This document shows, piece after piece, positions 11,573 through 23,429 of a DNA stretch of 64,000 nucleotides. The stretch is from Hypholoma sublateritium FD-334 SS-4. Its lineage: Eukaryota; Basidiomycota; Agaricomycetes; Agaricales; Strophariaceae. Position numbers and translations under genes: made by a program. Below the pieces are notes generated by a model that saw only the letters and a program-made list of their open reading frames with translations, did not search any database and had not been told where the DNA came from. Where the stretch lies: positions 248,001 through 312,000 of the forward strand of contig KN817521.1 of the NCBI GenBank assembly GCA_000827495.1, in the 5' to 3' direction. The stretch's first letter is position 1; each line of letters opens with the position of its first letter.

Positions 11573-13375
11573 TTTCAAGTTCGCCTGTATTAATATTAGT
11601 GATGAGGACCGTCTGCAGACAGTTCACGGGGAATTGGCCGTAGTTTAGCTGGACCTGAGGCGAGATCTGATGTGCAGTGGGGGGTCGGGAAACAAGGTTA
11701 CCAGCCTTCTGACGCTATCGTAGAAGTATTTTATATGTACCTGCCAGGGGTACGTTATTCCCAGCTCAAGTATTTTCCTTGACAAAATGTCCCTGCATAG
11801 TTCGCTGAGGCTGATTGGGTGAGGGATTCTGGACGGTTGTTGAAGTATGTCATGGAAGAAGAGGCGTTGGCAGGTACGGACCCTGCGGTTGCCTTGCGGC
11901 TTGTTTGCGGCACAGGATTATGGCACATCATTGGCACATTTATTAAATATTTTCAGAGGCAAAGAGCCCCAGAATACGTCAATTGAGTCTCTGTCGTCAA
12001 ATGTATGAGCCCGTGGCAGCAACGTACTGCCACAAATGTCAGACAGTGAGAGTATTGATAACTAAGTACGGGTCTCTGTTGACGACTCGTGCGCCGTCGG
12101 AGCAGGTTATCCCATTCATACTTATCCGAGCCAGACCCACCAGTGACCACAAGGTATCCGCATGCTATTTACAATAAACTTAATTCACAATGTTCCTGGG
12201 AAGATATGCAAAAGCAGCTTTGTTGAAGAAGGTCGCCCCGACATGGGCATAATGGTTAATTAAATCCTAAATTTGGCAATACAAAACAATGTGCAGAGCA
12301 GCAGAATATTTACTAGCCTTTTACCTACTCAAGTCATAGTCCATTCACAAATATACTAAGTCCAGAGCCTAACCAGCGCTAATCTCACACTGGGCGGCAG
12401 TAGATTGAGCTGCTTGGGTGCTTATCTCCAAGTTATTAATAGATCGTAATATAGAGAAGATATTAAAATACCAGGGTCGAGACTGATCGCTATTCGCCGC
12501 CAAGCGGCCGCAGCAGCGAAAAAGGAAATTTCCGGGGTACGTAGCTTGAAAGACCGAATTTATAAATAGGACTCGCGCCTCTGGTTCATGATGCAATTGC
12601 CGTGATCTCTGGAGAGTGGCTCCCAGGGGAAACCCAGGGGTCCTTATATGAGGTCAAAAAGTCAATACAGAGATTCATGTAGTAGAGACGAGATACGTTG
12701 TATTGTAAGTATATGGAAATCAATTTTTGAGTCGGGCGTTTGTTTTTCCTAGAAACTCCAGATAATCGCTTGCTATCTTGGTGATTGACCTGGAGTAAAT
12801 TAAAAGAAGAGATAGCTGTTATCTCAAAGATGTGTCATGATCTTTTACAGCCTCAGGCAGGGAGTGCTGGCCAGCATGCACTGCTCGGCGCTCAGCGCAC
12901 AATTGTCGAATATACGCCTGATCCGTGATTTTGTCTGCTTGTTTGATATGATATGGAGATGTGCAAGCAGCTCTCAATATTTATGTGTGTCTGGATGTAT
13001 GTACTTGGTGAAGGACTTCGTCAAAGAACTGTTCAGCAATCGTCAGGAGCAATTAAAAAATTATGGCTGCTATCTTATCTTCGGCATGGCCGACATCGGC
13101 CGACACTGTGTAATCTAATCCAGCACACAGGCATAAGATTGATCAGTATCAGCTGTTGGTTCTGGGCGAAGTAGACTTAATTTCATTTCTATTTCTCAGG
13201 GGCGCCTTCCATAAAGTGGGTGTCAGCAGGAAAGCCCCTTCTATCTCCCACTATCCCAACATCCGGGCATTTTCTTGAAGGCCATCAGGGAACCATAATC
13301 GACGCACGAGGCATGTATATAAGTAGGTTCGCAGGGGTGCCAATCGCTAATATCCCTCCCATTACTTAGTCTATC
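11573..13375. other. Long gene-free stretch, 1.8 kb
   Basis: I looked on both strands and found only short frames (60-93 codons) with no splice-compatible neighbours and no motifs. The base composition is AT-rich. Its last part must hold the promoter of the copper amine oxidase gene. It could contain a non-coding RNA, but I see no recognisable one. Confidence 0.5.
13315..13322 (+). promoter_or_regulatory. TATA box of the copper amine oxidase gene
   Basis: The sequence TATATAAG lies 54 bp upstream of the start codon at 13376, a plausible distance for a fungal gene with a short leader. Confidence 0.5.
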
Positions 13376-16277
13376 ATGAGCCCAGACGGAGCAAGTGTTT
13401 CTGTGCCCAGCACTGTTTCTGAAGTCCAAACAAAGGCCCCGGCCCCGGCCGCAGGCGCACCCACTGGGTTCAAGCATCCTCTGGATCCATTAACTCCCGA
13501 CGAGGTATGTCATCAAAGTTAGGCGCCTTGCTGCAGGAATACTGACGAATCATATGACCTCTAGATTACCACCATCTCTCTCGCAATTAAACGCCATCTT
13601 ACAGCCAAAACCGAAGTCAAAGCGATCAAATTCATCACATGTTGTCTTCTCCCTGCGTCCAAGAAGGCAGTTCTCGCCTATCTTGGAATCCCTCTTACAC
13701 CAGGAGCGAAACCAGAGGAGCCTATACCCATCGTGCGAAAGGCTGAAAGCGACGTGCGTGTCCTCTCCATAATCATTGGCCATATTAAACAACTAATTCA
13801 TAAATCAATCAAGTTCTTGGATCTCGTTAATGGGTGAGCCCTCTATGCTTGCAAGATATCCTGGCGAACGAAGCCAATCGTCCATCTAGCCGTGGTTATA
13901 ATGCCACCCTCATCCTCAATCCCAACGGAGAGTGGGAAATGGAGAGCTTGTCACTCCTTCCCGAAGAGTTCCACCCCCAAATCTCGCCCGAAGAGCTCAT
14001 TGCATGCGAAGAGGTTGTGAAAAACGACCCCCAAATTCAGAAATTGGCGAAGGACGTCGGTGAGTTTCCTTTCTGTATCTCTGCTGAGATTGAGAACTCA
14101 AAAATCCCATAGGCGTGGAACCTGATCAAATCTTCTGCGATGGATGGTCAATAGGTTACGACGACCGGTTCCCTCAGACCCGCCGTGTTCAGCAAGGGCT
14201 CGTGTATGCACGCTTCTCGGAGCATGATAACCTCTATGCGCACCCCATGGTACCGTCGTTCGTCGTCTATGTGACCAAACATGAAAGTTGATTTGCAACA
14301 GGACTTTATACCAATCGTCGATATCACTACTAAGGAGCTTCTCCATGTCGGTGAGTTGCTTCCCGCGACGGATTGTCACTCTGTACCCATACCTGTCTAG
14401 ATTTCCCGGCACATTATACTCGCGCAGCAGATGGCTCCGCTAAGCTGACGTCTCACAGTACTGCTCCACCCCCTGTGGCCGCGGATTCGTTTGCCGCTTC
14501 TGGGCGTGCGCGTATACCTCCGCCTCGGAAAGCCTGGGATTTCCTCCCGGATTTGATGGAGAAAACCGAAGAGGGCGGCCACCATCCCAGAACGGATATC
14601 AAGCCTCTCCATGTCGTCCAGCCGGAAGGAGTCAGCTTCAAGATGGATGGACACGTTTTGGAATGGCAAAATTGGAAAATGCACATTGGTGAGTATCATA
14701 CTGGCTTGACCGACAATACTTGCTCAACATCGCTCATGGACCTACAGCTTTCACGCATCGGGAAGGCATTGCGCTTTCCACGATCACATATAATGATAAT
14801 GGCCAGATCAGGCCTATCATCTATAGGCTCTCCCTCGCCGAGATGGTTGTTCCTTACGGTGCTCCCGAATCCCCGCATCCCAGGAAATTCGCCTTCGATT
14901 CGTGCGTTTCACATATCTATGACATCATCTTCTCACAATCTTATCTCCATCATGCAGGGGCGAATATGGAATGGGCACGATGGCCAACGAGCTTTCCCTC
15001 GGGTGTGATTGCCTGGGACAGATCCACTACCTGGTATGTCTGAACGACACATGCTATGCACACCTTTATGATTAAACCGCTATATTCAGCCCGGTTCATA
15101 TGTCACCAACAATGGAAGTGCCTTCGTGATCAAGAATGTCATATGCATCCACGAGGAGGACGCCGGTGTGCTCTGGAAACACACTGACTACAGGCCTAAC
15201 GGCAGGAGCCATACGGTCAGGAGAAGAAGGCTTGTCGTGAGCATGGTCTGTACGCTTGCAAACTATGGTGCGTTTCCCCCTTGCGATTTCGCGTGCTCCA
15301 ACTCAAACCTCTGCGCAGAGTACATCTGGAATTACCACTTCTACCAAGACGGAAGTATCGAATTCGAGATCCGCCTCACTGGAATCCTTTCGGTGTACCT
15401 GAAAAACGACGACGAGCCCACTCCATTCGGCACCACTGTTGCGCCGAATATCAATGCGCAATACCACCAACATATGTTCAGCATTCGCGTCGATCCGATG
15501 GTGGATGGCATCAACAACTCTCTCGTTGAGTCCGACATCTTCGAACTCGATGCCCCGACCGGCTCGAAAGACAACTTCGCCGGAAACGCCTTCTACACCA
15601 AGGACACGGTGATCGCGACCGAGGGTGGCCGCCCCTACGACTACGCCAAGGAGCGCAGATGGCGCATCGTCAACCCTGCGCGCCAGCACTACGCCTCCGG
15701 CAAGGACGTCGGGTACAGCGTTGGTGTCAAGGGCGGGGCCACCCCGATGATGACCAAGATGGATGGCTGGGCTGCTAAACGTGCCGCGTTCTTGAAGAAC
15801 ACGATGTGGGTGTGCCAGGATATCGAGGATGGGGAGAATGGCTCCACAAGGATGTGGCCTGCTGGAAAATACGTCCCGCAAACCAAGGAGGAACCGGAAG
15901 ACTCTGTTGGATCTTGGGTGGAGGGCAAGTTGCCAGTCGAGAATCGCGATATCTTGCTCTACGTGACTGTCGGTACGTCCAAACAGCGCCTACAACTTAT
16001 ATTGAGAAGATATTCTGACGATTGCTTGTAGGCACGACTCACATTCCTCGTCCTGAAGATTGGCCTGTGTGCGTATCCTTCCTTGCTGTGTATATTTGTG
16101 ATTGCTAACGATCACGTATTAAACAGGATGCCGGTGGAACACTTGAGTGTCACATTCAAGCCCAATTCCTTCTTCAAAGCAAATCCCAGTATGGACGTCC
16201 CCGCGAGCAATGACAAACACAGCGTCAATGCGTTCGGAGGCGACTCAAATAGTGAGCCCAGCTCTTGCTGTCAATAA
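13376..16277 (+). CDS. Copper amine oxidase (TPQ-containing)
   Basis: Thirteen exons: 13376-13504, 13565-13753, 13814-13833, 13890-14059, 14113-14249, 14302-14350, 14401-14688, 14748-14901, 14958-15033, 15090-15267, 15319-15972, 16032-16068 and 16127-16277; 743 residues. These enzymes oxidise primary amines to aldehydes, releasing ammonia and hydrogen peroxide. The cofactor tyrosine is Y463 in TLANYEY, split from the next codon by the intron at 15268. The catalytic base is D378 in FAFDSGEYG, 85 residues upstream, matching the usual spacing. Copper ligands are H513 and H515 (QYHQHMF) and H685 (THIPRP). Exon 3 is only 20 nt. The N-terminus is not a clear signal peptide, suggesting a cytosolic or peroxisomal protein, although the C-terminus (SSCCQ) is not a PTS1. 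All catalytic residues are present. Confidence 0.95.
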
Positions 16278-16415
16278 GCGGACATCTCGGATGGCCTAAA
16301 TGTACTTGATAGTTGAACGGTCGCTACGTATTTATGGATGGATAACTGGAAGCACTAGCTAATTTGTGTAGATTGAAAGGCATGGATTTTACGAAATTCT
16401 GATACCAGAAGATTG

Positions 16416-18635
16416 TCAAAGGCGAGTATCCCGGATTTTCGATGTTGCATGTCGAGGCCTGGGGGCGAGGGGGGCGAAATTATTGCTGTTGCGATCAACG
16501 ATTGGTGAGCAACGTATGCCAAAATTCTCTTTCTCGGAGGCCTCGAGCATCTTAGCCAATTTCGCCGGCGGAATGATATGCCGAGAAGACGGTGTAAAGT
16601 TATGGGACATACGCGTAACATTTATGGTTCCACTAAGTTGATTCTTGCCGATGGAAGATTCGATGGTGTTACCGAACTGAAGCCTGATTGATGAATCGCC
16701 GTGTTCACCCGCTGAAGAATTCCGCCGCATATGTAAAGGGGGACTGGGGTTGACTCGTAAGGGTTTCGGAGCGGGTGTACTCCCTTCATCGATATAGTTG
16801 TGTGGCGAAGTAGAGCTTCGTTTTTTGGGTGTAGTTTCTGTGTTCCAGATACCATGAGATTCCCCACGACGATGCGCCCTGCGGTCCTGCGCCTTGGCCG
16901 CCAAAGAGGTGTATGCGCCCGTCAGAGAGGTGGCCAGGGAGCTTGGATCGAATGCTTTCCCAGAAGTTGAAGCGATCTTTCCTGGCGGCTGCAGCTTTTC
17001 CGCGTGTATCTTTGGGGCGACGCCCTTCTTGAACACATGCATAATGCTGTTCTTCCGGGCCTGTGTGGGCAGCATGAGTGCCGGCGAACATGAAAAGGTG
17101 AGCGGTGTAAGAGTCTTTTCGCCCACCATGACCCGTCCGGATGTATCTGCAACACGGTCGTCTACGAGATATTCGAACTGCCAGTGTAGCTTTGACGTAT
17201 CGGAGTCAGGACCAGTAGGCATTTCGTGACCATGCAGGACATAAACTCCATTTATCTTCAGAACGAGTAGCCCTTGTCTAGATACATAGTCGTGTGTGTC
17301 GTCACCGTTAACAGTTACGCGTCTTAGAATCGGAGGCGTCTCGAAGGGTGAGTAATGAAAATGGAAGACTTGTCTCACAATGGGCTTAAACTGGGCCATA
17401 ACCTCGCTCGGCGCATGTGTAGACGGTCGTCGACGAACAGTTCCAGCAAATCTGAAAAGTGGATGCGCAGCACGGAATCCTTCCTGGTCGATGAGAAATT
17501 CCACGTATACGTCTTCTAGCCAATTGTGATCTGGTAGGGGTCGGAGAGCAGGCACAGGACCTTGGGGCTTCAAAGAACGTCTGTTCGATTGCTCTAGGCG
17601 ATCGCTATGACATTGACTCTCGTCAAGTCCAGGCGGATGCTCGTGGACTTGAGTTTCGTTGTCATCAACATGAGCCTCGGAGCCGTCAATATCAGTGACA
17701 AAGGATGCGTTAGATTCTGCATGGGCGGCCTCAGATGGTTTCTGCACAGATAATTGACGCGGGGAAGTACCCTGGTTGGCAACAAAGTCGTGGTACTCAT
17801 TATAGTCCCAGCTTCGAGAAGAAACCCAAGACACAGGCTTCGCGTTGTCTTGAGTACAAACCGGAGGCGTGCCACAATGTGCGTCCACATCTAATGATTC
17901 CTGGGACGTGACCTCTAGAGATGATTCAAGTTTTACTGACGAAGGTTTGTCGTTTTTGTACCAGGTTTGTGACAAATTCGGCGCCTGATCTGCACCAACA
18001 AAAACGATAGGGTGATAGAAGACCTTAGAAACAGATTGGGCAGATGTCCTAGTCTTGCGAGTTGGCGTAGTTGTTATCTCATCGTCAAAACCACTAGATA
18101 ATCTAGTATCAGAAGACGTCGCGGTTTGGCTTTTCAGAGAGGCACAGCTTGAATGATCTGAAGCCTGGCTAGCGCGAAACGTCTGGCGCCGATTTTTCAA
18201 TCCAAATGTACCAGTAGAAGCCAGAGTAGTCGAACTTTCCACGCTTTCCGGTAGTCCAGTATCAGAGTGGGTGCTGAACGCACTTTCTATCGACATCCGA
18301 TTAAAAGATACAGAAGAATTCTCGGCGTATCCTTCATCATACAAGAGAACGGGGATGTCGCCCGAGGACCACGAAAAGGTTACCTGGGAAGGCGTCAGGA
18401 TCGGCGAAGGCGGACTGAGAGTATTCAGAGCATCGAAGGCAGATTCGGATGGCGAGACGAGGCCTGTGCCCATCGGGAAATCATCCATTCTTTTGAGCGG
18501 GAACGGGAGTCGTAATGCAGAGTTTGGCAAGGTGAAGAAGGAAGTCTCAGTCACGTCAAGTGATGGCGGCGGACAAGGGCCTCGATAAATACGTACGGCA
18601 AACGCCGTCAGAAATGATGTCTGTGCGTGACTCAT
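16416..18635 (-). CDS. Large uncharacterised protein, disordered N-terminal half
   Basis: One uninterrupted frame of 739 residues is read from the ATG at 18635 (MSHAQTSFLTAFAVRIYRG). The frame stays open 36 codons further upstream, without an ATG I would prefer. The first 350 residues are Ser/Thr-rich and probably disordered. A more ordered region follows, roughly residues 370-530, with HNWLEDVYVEFLIDQEGF, then PIVRQVFHFHYSPFETPPIL, then LVLKINGVYVLHGHE and LHWQFEYLVDDR. The tail is basic and low-complexity. No known domain is recognised. The lack of introns contrasts with its neighbours. It is convergent with the amine oxidase, ending 138 bp from it. Confidence 0.75.
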   Translation of the reverse strand: MSHAQTSFLTAFAVRIYRGPCPPPSLDVTETSFFTLPNSALRLPFPLKRMDDFPMGTGLVSPSESAFDALNTLSPPSPILTPSQVTFSWSSGDIPVLLYDEGYAENSSVSFNRMSIESAFSTHSDTGLPESVESSTTLASTGTFGLKNRRQTFRASQASDHSSCASLKSQTATSSDTRLSSGFDDEITTTPTRKTRTSAQSVSKVFYHPIVFVGADQAPNLSQTWYKNDKPSSVKLESSLEVTSQESLDVDAHCGTPPVCTQDNAKPVSWVSSRSWDYNEYHDFVANQGTSPRQLSVQKPSEAAHAESNASFVTDIDGSEAHVDDNETQVHEHPPGLDESQCHSDRLEQSNRRSLKPQGPVPALRPLPDHNWLEDVYVEFLIDQEGFRAAHPLFRFAGTVRRRPSTHAPSEVMAQFKPIVRQVFHFHYSPFETPPILRRVTVNGDDTHDYVSRQGLLVLKINGVYVLHGHEMPTGPDSDTSKLHWQFEYLVDDRVADTSGRVMVGEKTLTPLTFSCSPALMLPTQARKNSIMHVFKKGVAPKIHAEKLQPPGKIASTSGKAFDPSSLATSLTGAYTSLAAKAQDRRAHRRGESHGIWNTETTPKKRSSTSPHNYIDEGSTPAPKPLRVNPSPPLHMRRNSSAGEHGDSSIRLQFGNTIESSIGKNQLSGTINVTRMSHNFTPSSRHIIPPAKLAKMLEASEKENFGIRCSPIVDRNSNNFAPLAPRPRHATSKIRDTRL

Positions 18636-20411
18636 TTCAGGTGGAGGGCCCTTTCCGCTTGCTTTCAAGTTTCGAGTTGAACAAACACTTCCACGACGCT
18701 CATTATTTCTGCCCCGACTGCGTAAGAGCCAAGACGGCCTCAATGAACATTACCGCCAATCAAACCGACACCGGTATTGAACAGGTAGATGTGTAACTAT
18801 GGACTAACAACCGCTATGAACTCACCACATCATCTCCTATTATAAACGTCGTAAAGCTGAGCAGAACATTTGGCGCAAGAAGGGTTTCACAACACCGAAT
18901 CGATTGGATTACGTCCCCTCCTCCATGTTCCGTCATATCTCCCGACTATTTTCAAATGTCGTTTTAGCCCCATATAAGAAGTGGTTGACTGGTCTTGTTT
19001 GAAAAAGTCCCACCGCAGAGATGCCTTCCTCCTGTTCATTTGCACCACTTCTCTCTAGATGGTCATCACTTTTACTGCCTCGTCCGGACCCACGAAAGTT
19101 CATGACAACAGACCAAACAAGAACGAACACCCCACTGCGCACGCCTTCATTTAGATACCATATCTTGATAAGTGCTGGTGCAGGTGTCGTCAATGAGCAG
19201 AACCTTTGTCGATTTGTATCACCTATATCGGCTTCCACCACATTGTGCACCCCCGGACGAGCATCACTGGAGTCCTACGTCCCGATAAGCGACATGCCAC
19301 CAAGATTAAAGCCATTAATCTTCAACGACGGGCCCCTCGTCGATTTCTCGCAGCCAGCATACAAGGGGCACACCTCCCGTTGATTTCGACTTGTCGTCCA
19401 AGAATTATCCTAAGCCGCCTTACCGATAGACTATGTTAAGCGCATGAAGCGGACGTTGCAACTTGCGAACAGGTCCATGGCAAATATGCAAGATATCGGA
19501 CCACTGGGATGGCTAATTTCAAGGGCTTATGTAGTCGTTAGTGTGGTCGTCAGCATTGGATGAAACGTTTGAATGGATGCTCTTTCTCAAAAACCAAATA
19601 CTGAGAGTAGTCTACAGGTCCCTTTCAAAGAGCTCAGATCAGACTGTTCAGGTCTGAAGATCTGACCCACCATGGCTATACTTAAGACTTGCATCTGTCC
19701 GATTGCGGCAACCATATATCCAAATGGGTTTTTTAACAGTTCAATCATAAGTAGTTCCCCAGCATTTCTGGCAAAGGGAATTTCCTGCAGTATACCATAC
19801 GTCTGTACGGGGACCGTGTCATATAACTTGTATGTAGGTAATAGTAATGAGGGCCGAAAGTGTTTCAAGGTTGAAAAACTTCGAGCCAGAATGATTATGT
19901 ATACAATCTATTGAAAAAAACTCGTGGCATTCAAAGAATGCTTGATAGAAAGGGTGAAAAATAAGCGTAGAAAGAATTGCGATTGAAAAGGATACCAAAA
20001 CTATGTAACAAGTAGGGCGACAGACTGCACACACAGACGACATGAAAGACCGATAAAAGTATCGACCCGTCTTCGAAGCGTGGAGGGGCATGGAATCGGA
20101 ATCTAGGGTACTGGGAAACAAGTAACTAAACCAAGGTCACGGAATGAAGATGAAGATGACTTTAAAAAAGCGAGGGTGGTAATACACTGGCAGGGGCGAA
20201 AGGGAAACGTTATGCGTACAGAAAAGACCGAGGAAAGCCAAAGAGAACATATTGGTAAAATTTGCGATTAAAAACAAGATGAGGCATAGAATGTGAGAAG
20301 AAAAGGAATCCCATGGTCGAAACGTTGTCCGAGTTTGACTGTTGTGGTGTTGATGATGGCAGGTCGAATCCGAGTATGCGACTGATGTGATGTTATACTT
20401 CAAGAGAATGC
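18636..20411. other. Long gene-poor stretch, 1.8 kb
   Basis: No gene is convincingly supported. A plus-strand frame at 19021-19383 (about 120 codons) and overlapping frames to about 19440 contain some proline-rich segments, but I could not join them to exons. The right half, 19600-20400, is AT-rich with only short frames. Confidence 0.4.
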
Positions 20412-22543
20412 CTAGGTGCTGCTAGTTGCTTGTTCCACGTCAACTCGAATACCGCTAACGATTGAATGAGCAATGCTTTGCGCTTCAACGCTCGGCGTGG
20501 AAGAAGATATTTCGCCGCCTTGCTGAAATCCCATTTCCAGTGAATGGTAGGCAGGGGCGGGACTTCCTCGGTGGCGACCTCGGTGGCCTTCACTTTCGGG
20601 CAAGGGTTCGCCGTCATCGCCTCCAATAGCTGTGCTTAAGCTTCCAAGATCCATGCCAAGTCCAAGGCGAATCTCCTCCATTTCAACAACATCACGCTCG
20701 AAGTCGATGTCCATATGGTGAGGATGTATGCTTCCCAAAGTCGTGAGTACCACGTTAGAATTGATGGTACTGACGACGCCGCGGCTGCGGTTCTTGGTAC
20801 GGTGACCCGGAGGAGTATAAGGAGACCCATGTTGAGTCATGGACTTCGTGGTAAAGGCGGCGATGCCAGTTCCCTCCGAGTGCGATACAGTCTCGGAACC
20901 ACGCTCGCGAAGATCAAGGATCTGTCACAAACCATGTAGATAGTTGAATAAGTATGATTGATTTGAATATATGATAGGCTTACCAGACGACAGGCAAAGA
21001 CAGGCCCAAGCATAACGCTCAAGGGAATATTGATGGCCGAGATGACTTGACGCGGTCTAAAGAGAATAGGCGGAGCACTGGATCAGAAGGTAATAAGGGA
21101 TGTCAGAGGAGGAGGACGAAGGCGCACTGCAAATAAAAGACCCCATTGATCTACACAGCGACATGTGTTATCTGATCTGGACGAAGAAGACCTTACAAAT
21201 TCACTTACCAGGTTCGCAATGGAGATCAGGATATAATAAAATACACCTAGGATAATGTAAATAGCAGACGTGAGGAGATTGATACCCCACCAGAGGTGAA
21301 GAACTTACCCTCGCGGAGGAAAGTTTGAATCAAACGACTGTTCGGCGACCCATTGCGTCTACGGATGTTGAACGCTTTCCAAACCGTCATGAAAGTGACG
21401 ACCGTGTCGAAGAGAAGGGGTGCAATCTACGTTTCGAAGATCAATTGGAAACTTAGAGTCTGAACTTCCTTTGAGTCTGTAAAAATGGTAGACACTTACA
21501 AAAAAGCCTATTTAGGGGGAACAAAGTTAATTTTTCACAGTTATCGAACCAAAAGCCAGTGCTGACCGAGTAAGTGGGCTGAATGCGGTTTCGACATTGG
21601 AAAACAGGGGCCATTTTCCTACTCGCATTATGGGTGGTATCTCTTTTCCTTTAAAAAAGGTAGTATTTTACTCACAAAGGGGGGTTTGTAGAACGGTAGC
21701 ACTGAAAATTAAATTTCAGTCAGGGTGGTGGATCGGTAATTCAAGTCAGATAACTGCTCACATAGCATCTGCGTCGTGTCGACATAGAGTTGATAGGCAA
21801 CTACTCCAGATAACGCTGATACCAAAAAACAAAGGACATATATGTTCCGACTGAAAAATGCATACGTGCGAATTAAAAGAACGGCTACAGAAAAATGAGG
21901 CGAAATAAATCAATGCTGAGAGAATTTAAGGGAGGGGGTACGTCCACTTACATTCTGAGCCCACTTGGTTCCACATTGCAAGGGCCACTGGGATCTAAAG
22001 GACAAAAAAGGGTTCAATATATGCGCCACGATACAGAGAAAGTACTACTACGAACCTTGTATATGCGTTGGCATGTTTCTAAGGAGTGGTCTGCGACGAA
22101 GCAGTAGAGTAGGTACGGTACAACAGTGATGACCCAGTAGCTACAACGCTCGAGTTATGTAAACGAAGAATCAAAACGCCGCATATACTTACCGGCAGAA
22201 GAGGTATGCAATCTTAACAGCGGTCCAGCGCGTTCTCCAAACCTACAGAAAGCGATGTGTTAGAATGTATGCGTGCGATGAGGGAAACAAGACGTACGAA
22301 ACGATATTCCCTTGGTAAACTGATGATCCAGTCCCAGAGAACAACAGCATCTAAGAGAACTGGCGTAAGAAGACGAACATAACGAGAACAAGACTGGAAC
22401 AGGTACACATGGCTGCAAAATCCTCGGATGAGATTCTGGAGCGGTTGAGAGCGAGGTCAAGGATACGTACCACAAAAGTATACTTGAGTGACGTAGATGA
22501 AATGGTCCGCTGTCTGAAGGTCCTGAGCAGACTCTGAAGCCAT
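20412..22543 (-). CDS. Seven-helix membrane protein of the DUF6533 type (14 exons)
   Basis: Exons complement 22543-22471, 22359-22298, 22242-22193, 22140-22056, 21994-21952, 21884-21762, 21701-21676, 21618-21567, 21507-21500, 21426-21309, 21246-21209, 21150-21128, 21056-20984 and 20921-20412; 427 residues. Landmarks of this agaricomycete family appear in order: VVLWDWIISLPREYRFVWRT, AYLFCRYWVITVVPYLLYC, MWNQVGSESVLLIRTYAFF, GPCFPMSKPHSAHLLGFF, APLLFDTVVTFMTVWKAF, YYILISIANLINGVFYLQ and INIPLSVMLGPVFACRL. The last 170 residues are a polar cytosolic tail with His/Arg-rich and Ser-rich stretches. A sensor or receptor function is inference. Exon 9 is 8 nt long; exon 12 is 23 nt. The first intron (111 nt) is longer than the rest, so the exon 1/2 junction is the least certain. 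Confidence 0.85.
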
Positions 22544-23429
22544 TGTAGCGGACGGCGGGGAGGACTGGGGCGGGGGATGATGGGGGTGTGAAAACAAGAG
22601 GGAATGGCGGAAAGTAAGGGAGGCTACGGGATCTGAGAGATAGCTGTAACGTCACAACAGACATTCCATAAACTCTGGAAGAAGCAACCAGCGGTCCTCT
22701 TTTGGTCCGAACCCCCCGACGCAGCTACCTCAATTCAATTCGATTCAATTCCGCGCTTTTCTCTCTCATACAAAACATTCCGCTGCTTTATTCTAGCTTC
22801 TGCGCGGAACACAACACTCTAGAACGTGGGGCATGAGCTTATTTATGGTCTAGTAACCGCGCGGATAGTCACTAGCTGGCCTCGAGGAAAGAGCATCGGC
22901 GGCAAGTCCAACGATCATCAACGCCATCAAGAAGCCCAGCGGGGAGAAGTCTGTCGACACAGCGGGTTGCATGCACTTCACTGCTGCCACATCACCCAAG
23001 TAATAGCCTAGAGAAAGACGAGCTGCAGTCACAGTAATGTCTAGGCAAAATCACTAGCGTTTTATTTCAAAATCAAGCTTGAATCGAGCAGTTTATGAGG
23101 GCGCCGATTGCATGGATTCATACAGCAATTGAAATTAAACGAGATACAGAGCCACCAGAATATTGTCAGGAACAGGCCAGCAGGACAGAAAAAAGGACAT
23201 CCACAAAGGCTAACTCGAAGGCGCGCCGCGGCTGGAAATGTTTGGTTCAAATTCAAGCAGGTTCAAGTTCAAGCTCGTTCAAGATGGTCACGGTTTTCAA
23301 GTTGAAACGGTACCCGATCAGTGGGTCCCGTGACGATGCCGGCAGCGTCATGACGGATCGTGATACTATCCCCGAGATCGACGCGATTATGCCGTTCGCC
23401 TCCATGTTCTCCGCAACTAATTTCACACA
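22544..23429. promoter_or_regulatory. Divergent intergenic region between the seven-helix and kinase genes
   Basis: The 886 bp separate two divergent start codons. A pyrimidine-rich, near-repeated CAATTC element occurs at 22730-22752. Near 23256-23276 there are three tandem copies of a TTCAAG-type hexamer. No gene is supported. Confidence 0.4.

Noticed and set aside
19021..19440. Proline-rich plus-strand frames in the 18.6-20.4 kb gap
   Set aside because: I could not build a spliced model with a start, matching phases and a recognisable product; it may deserve transcript data.
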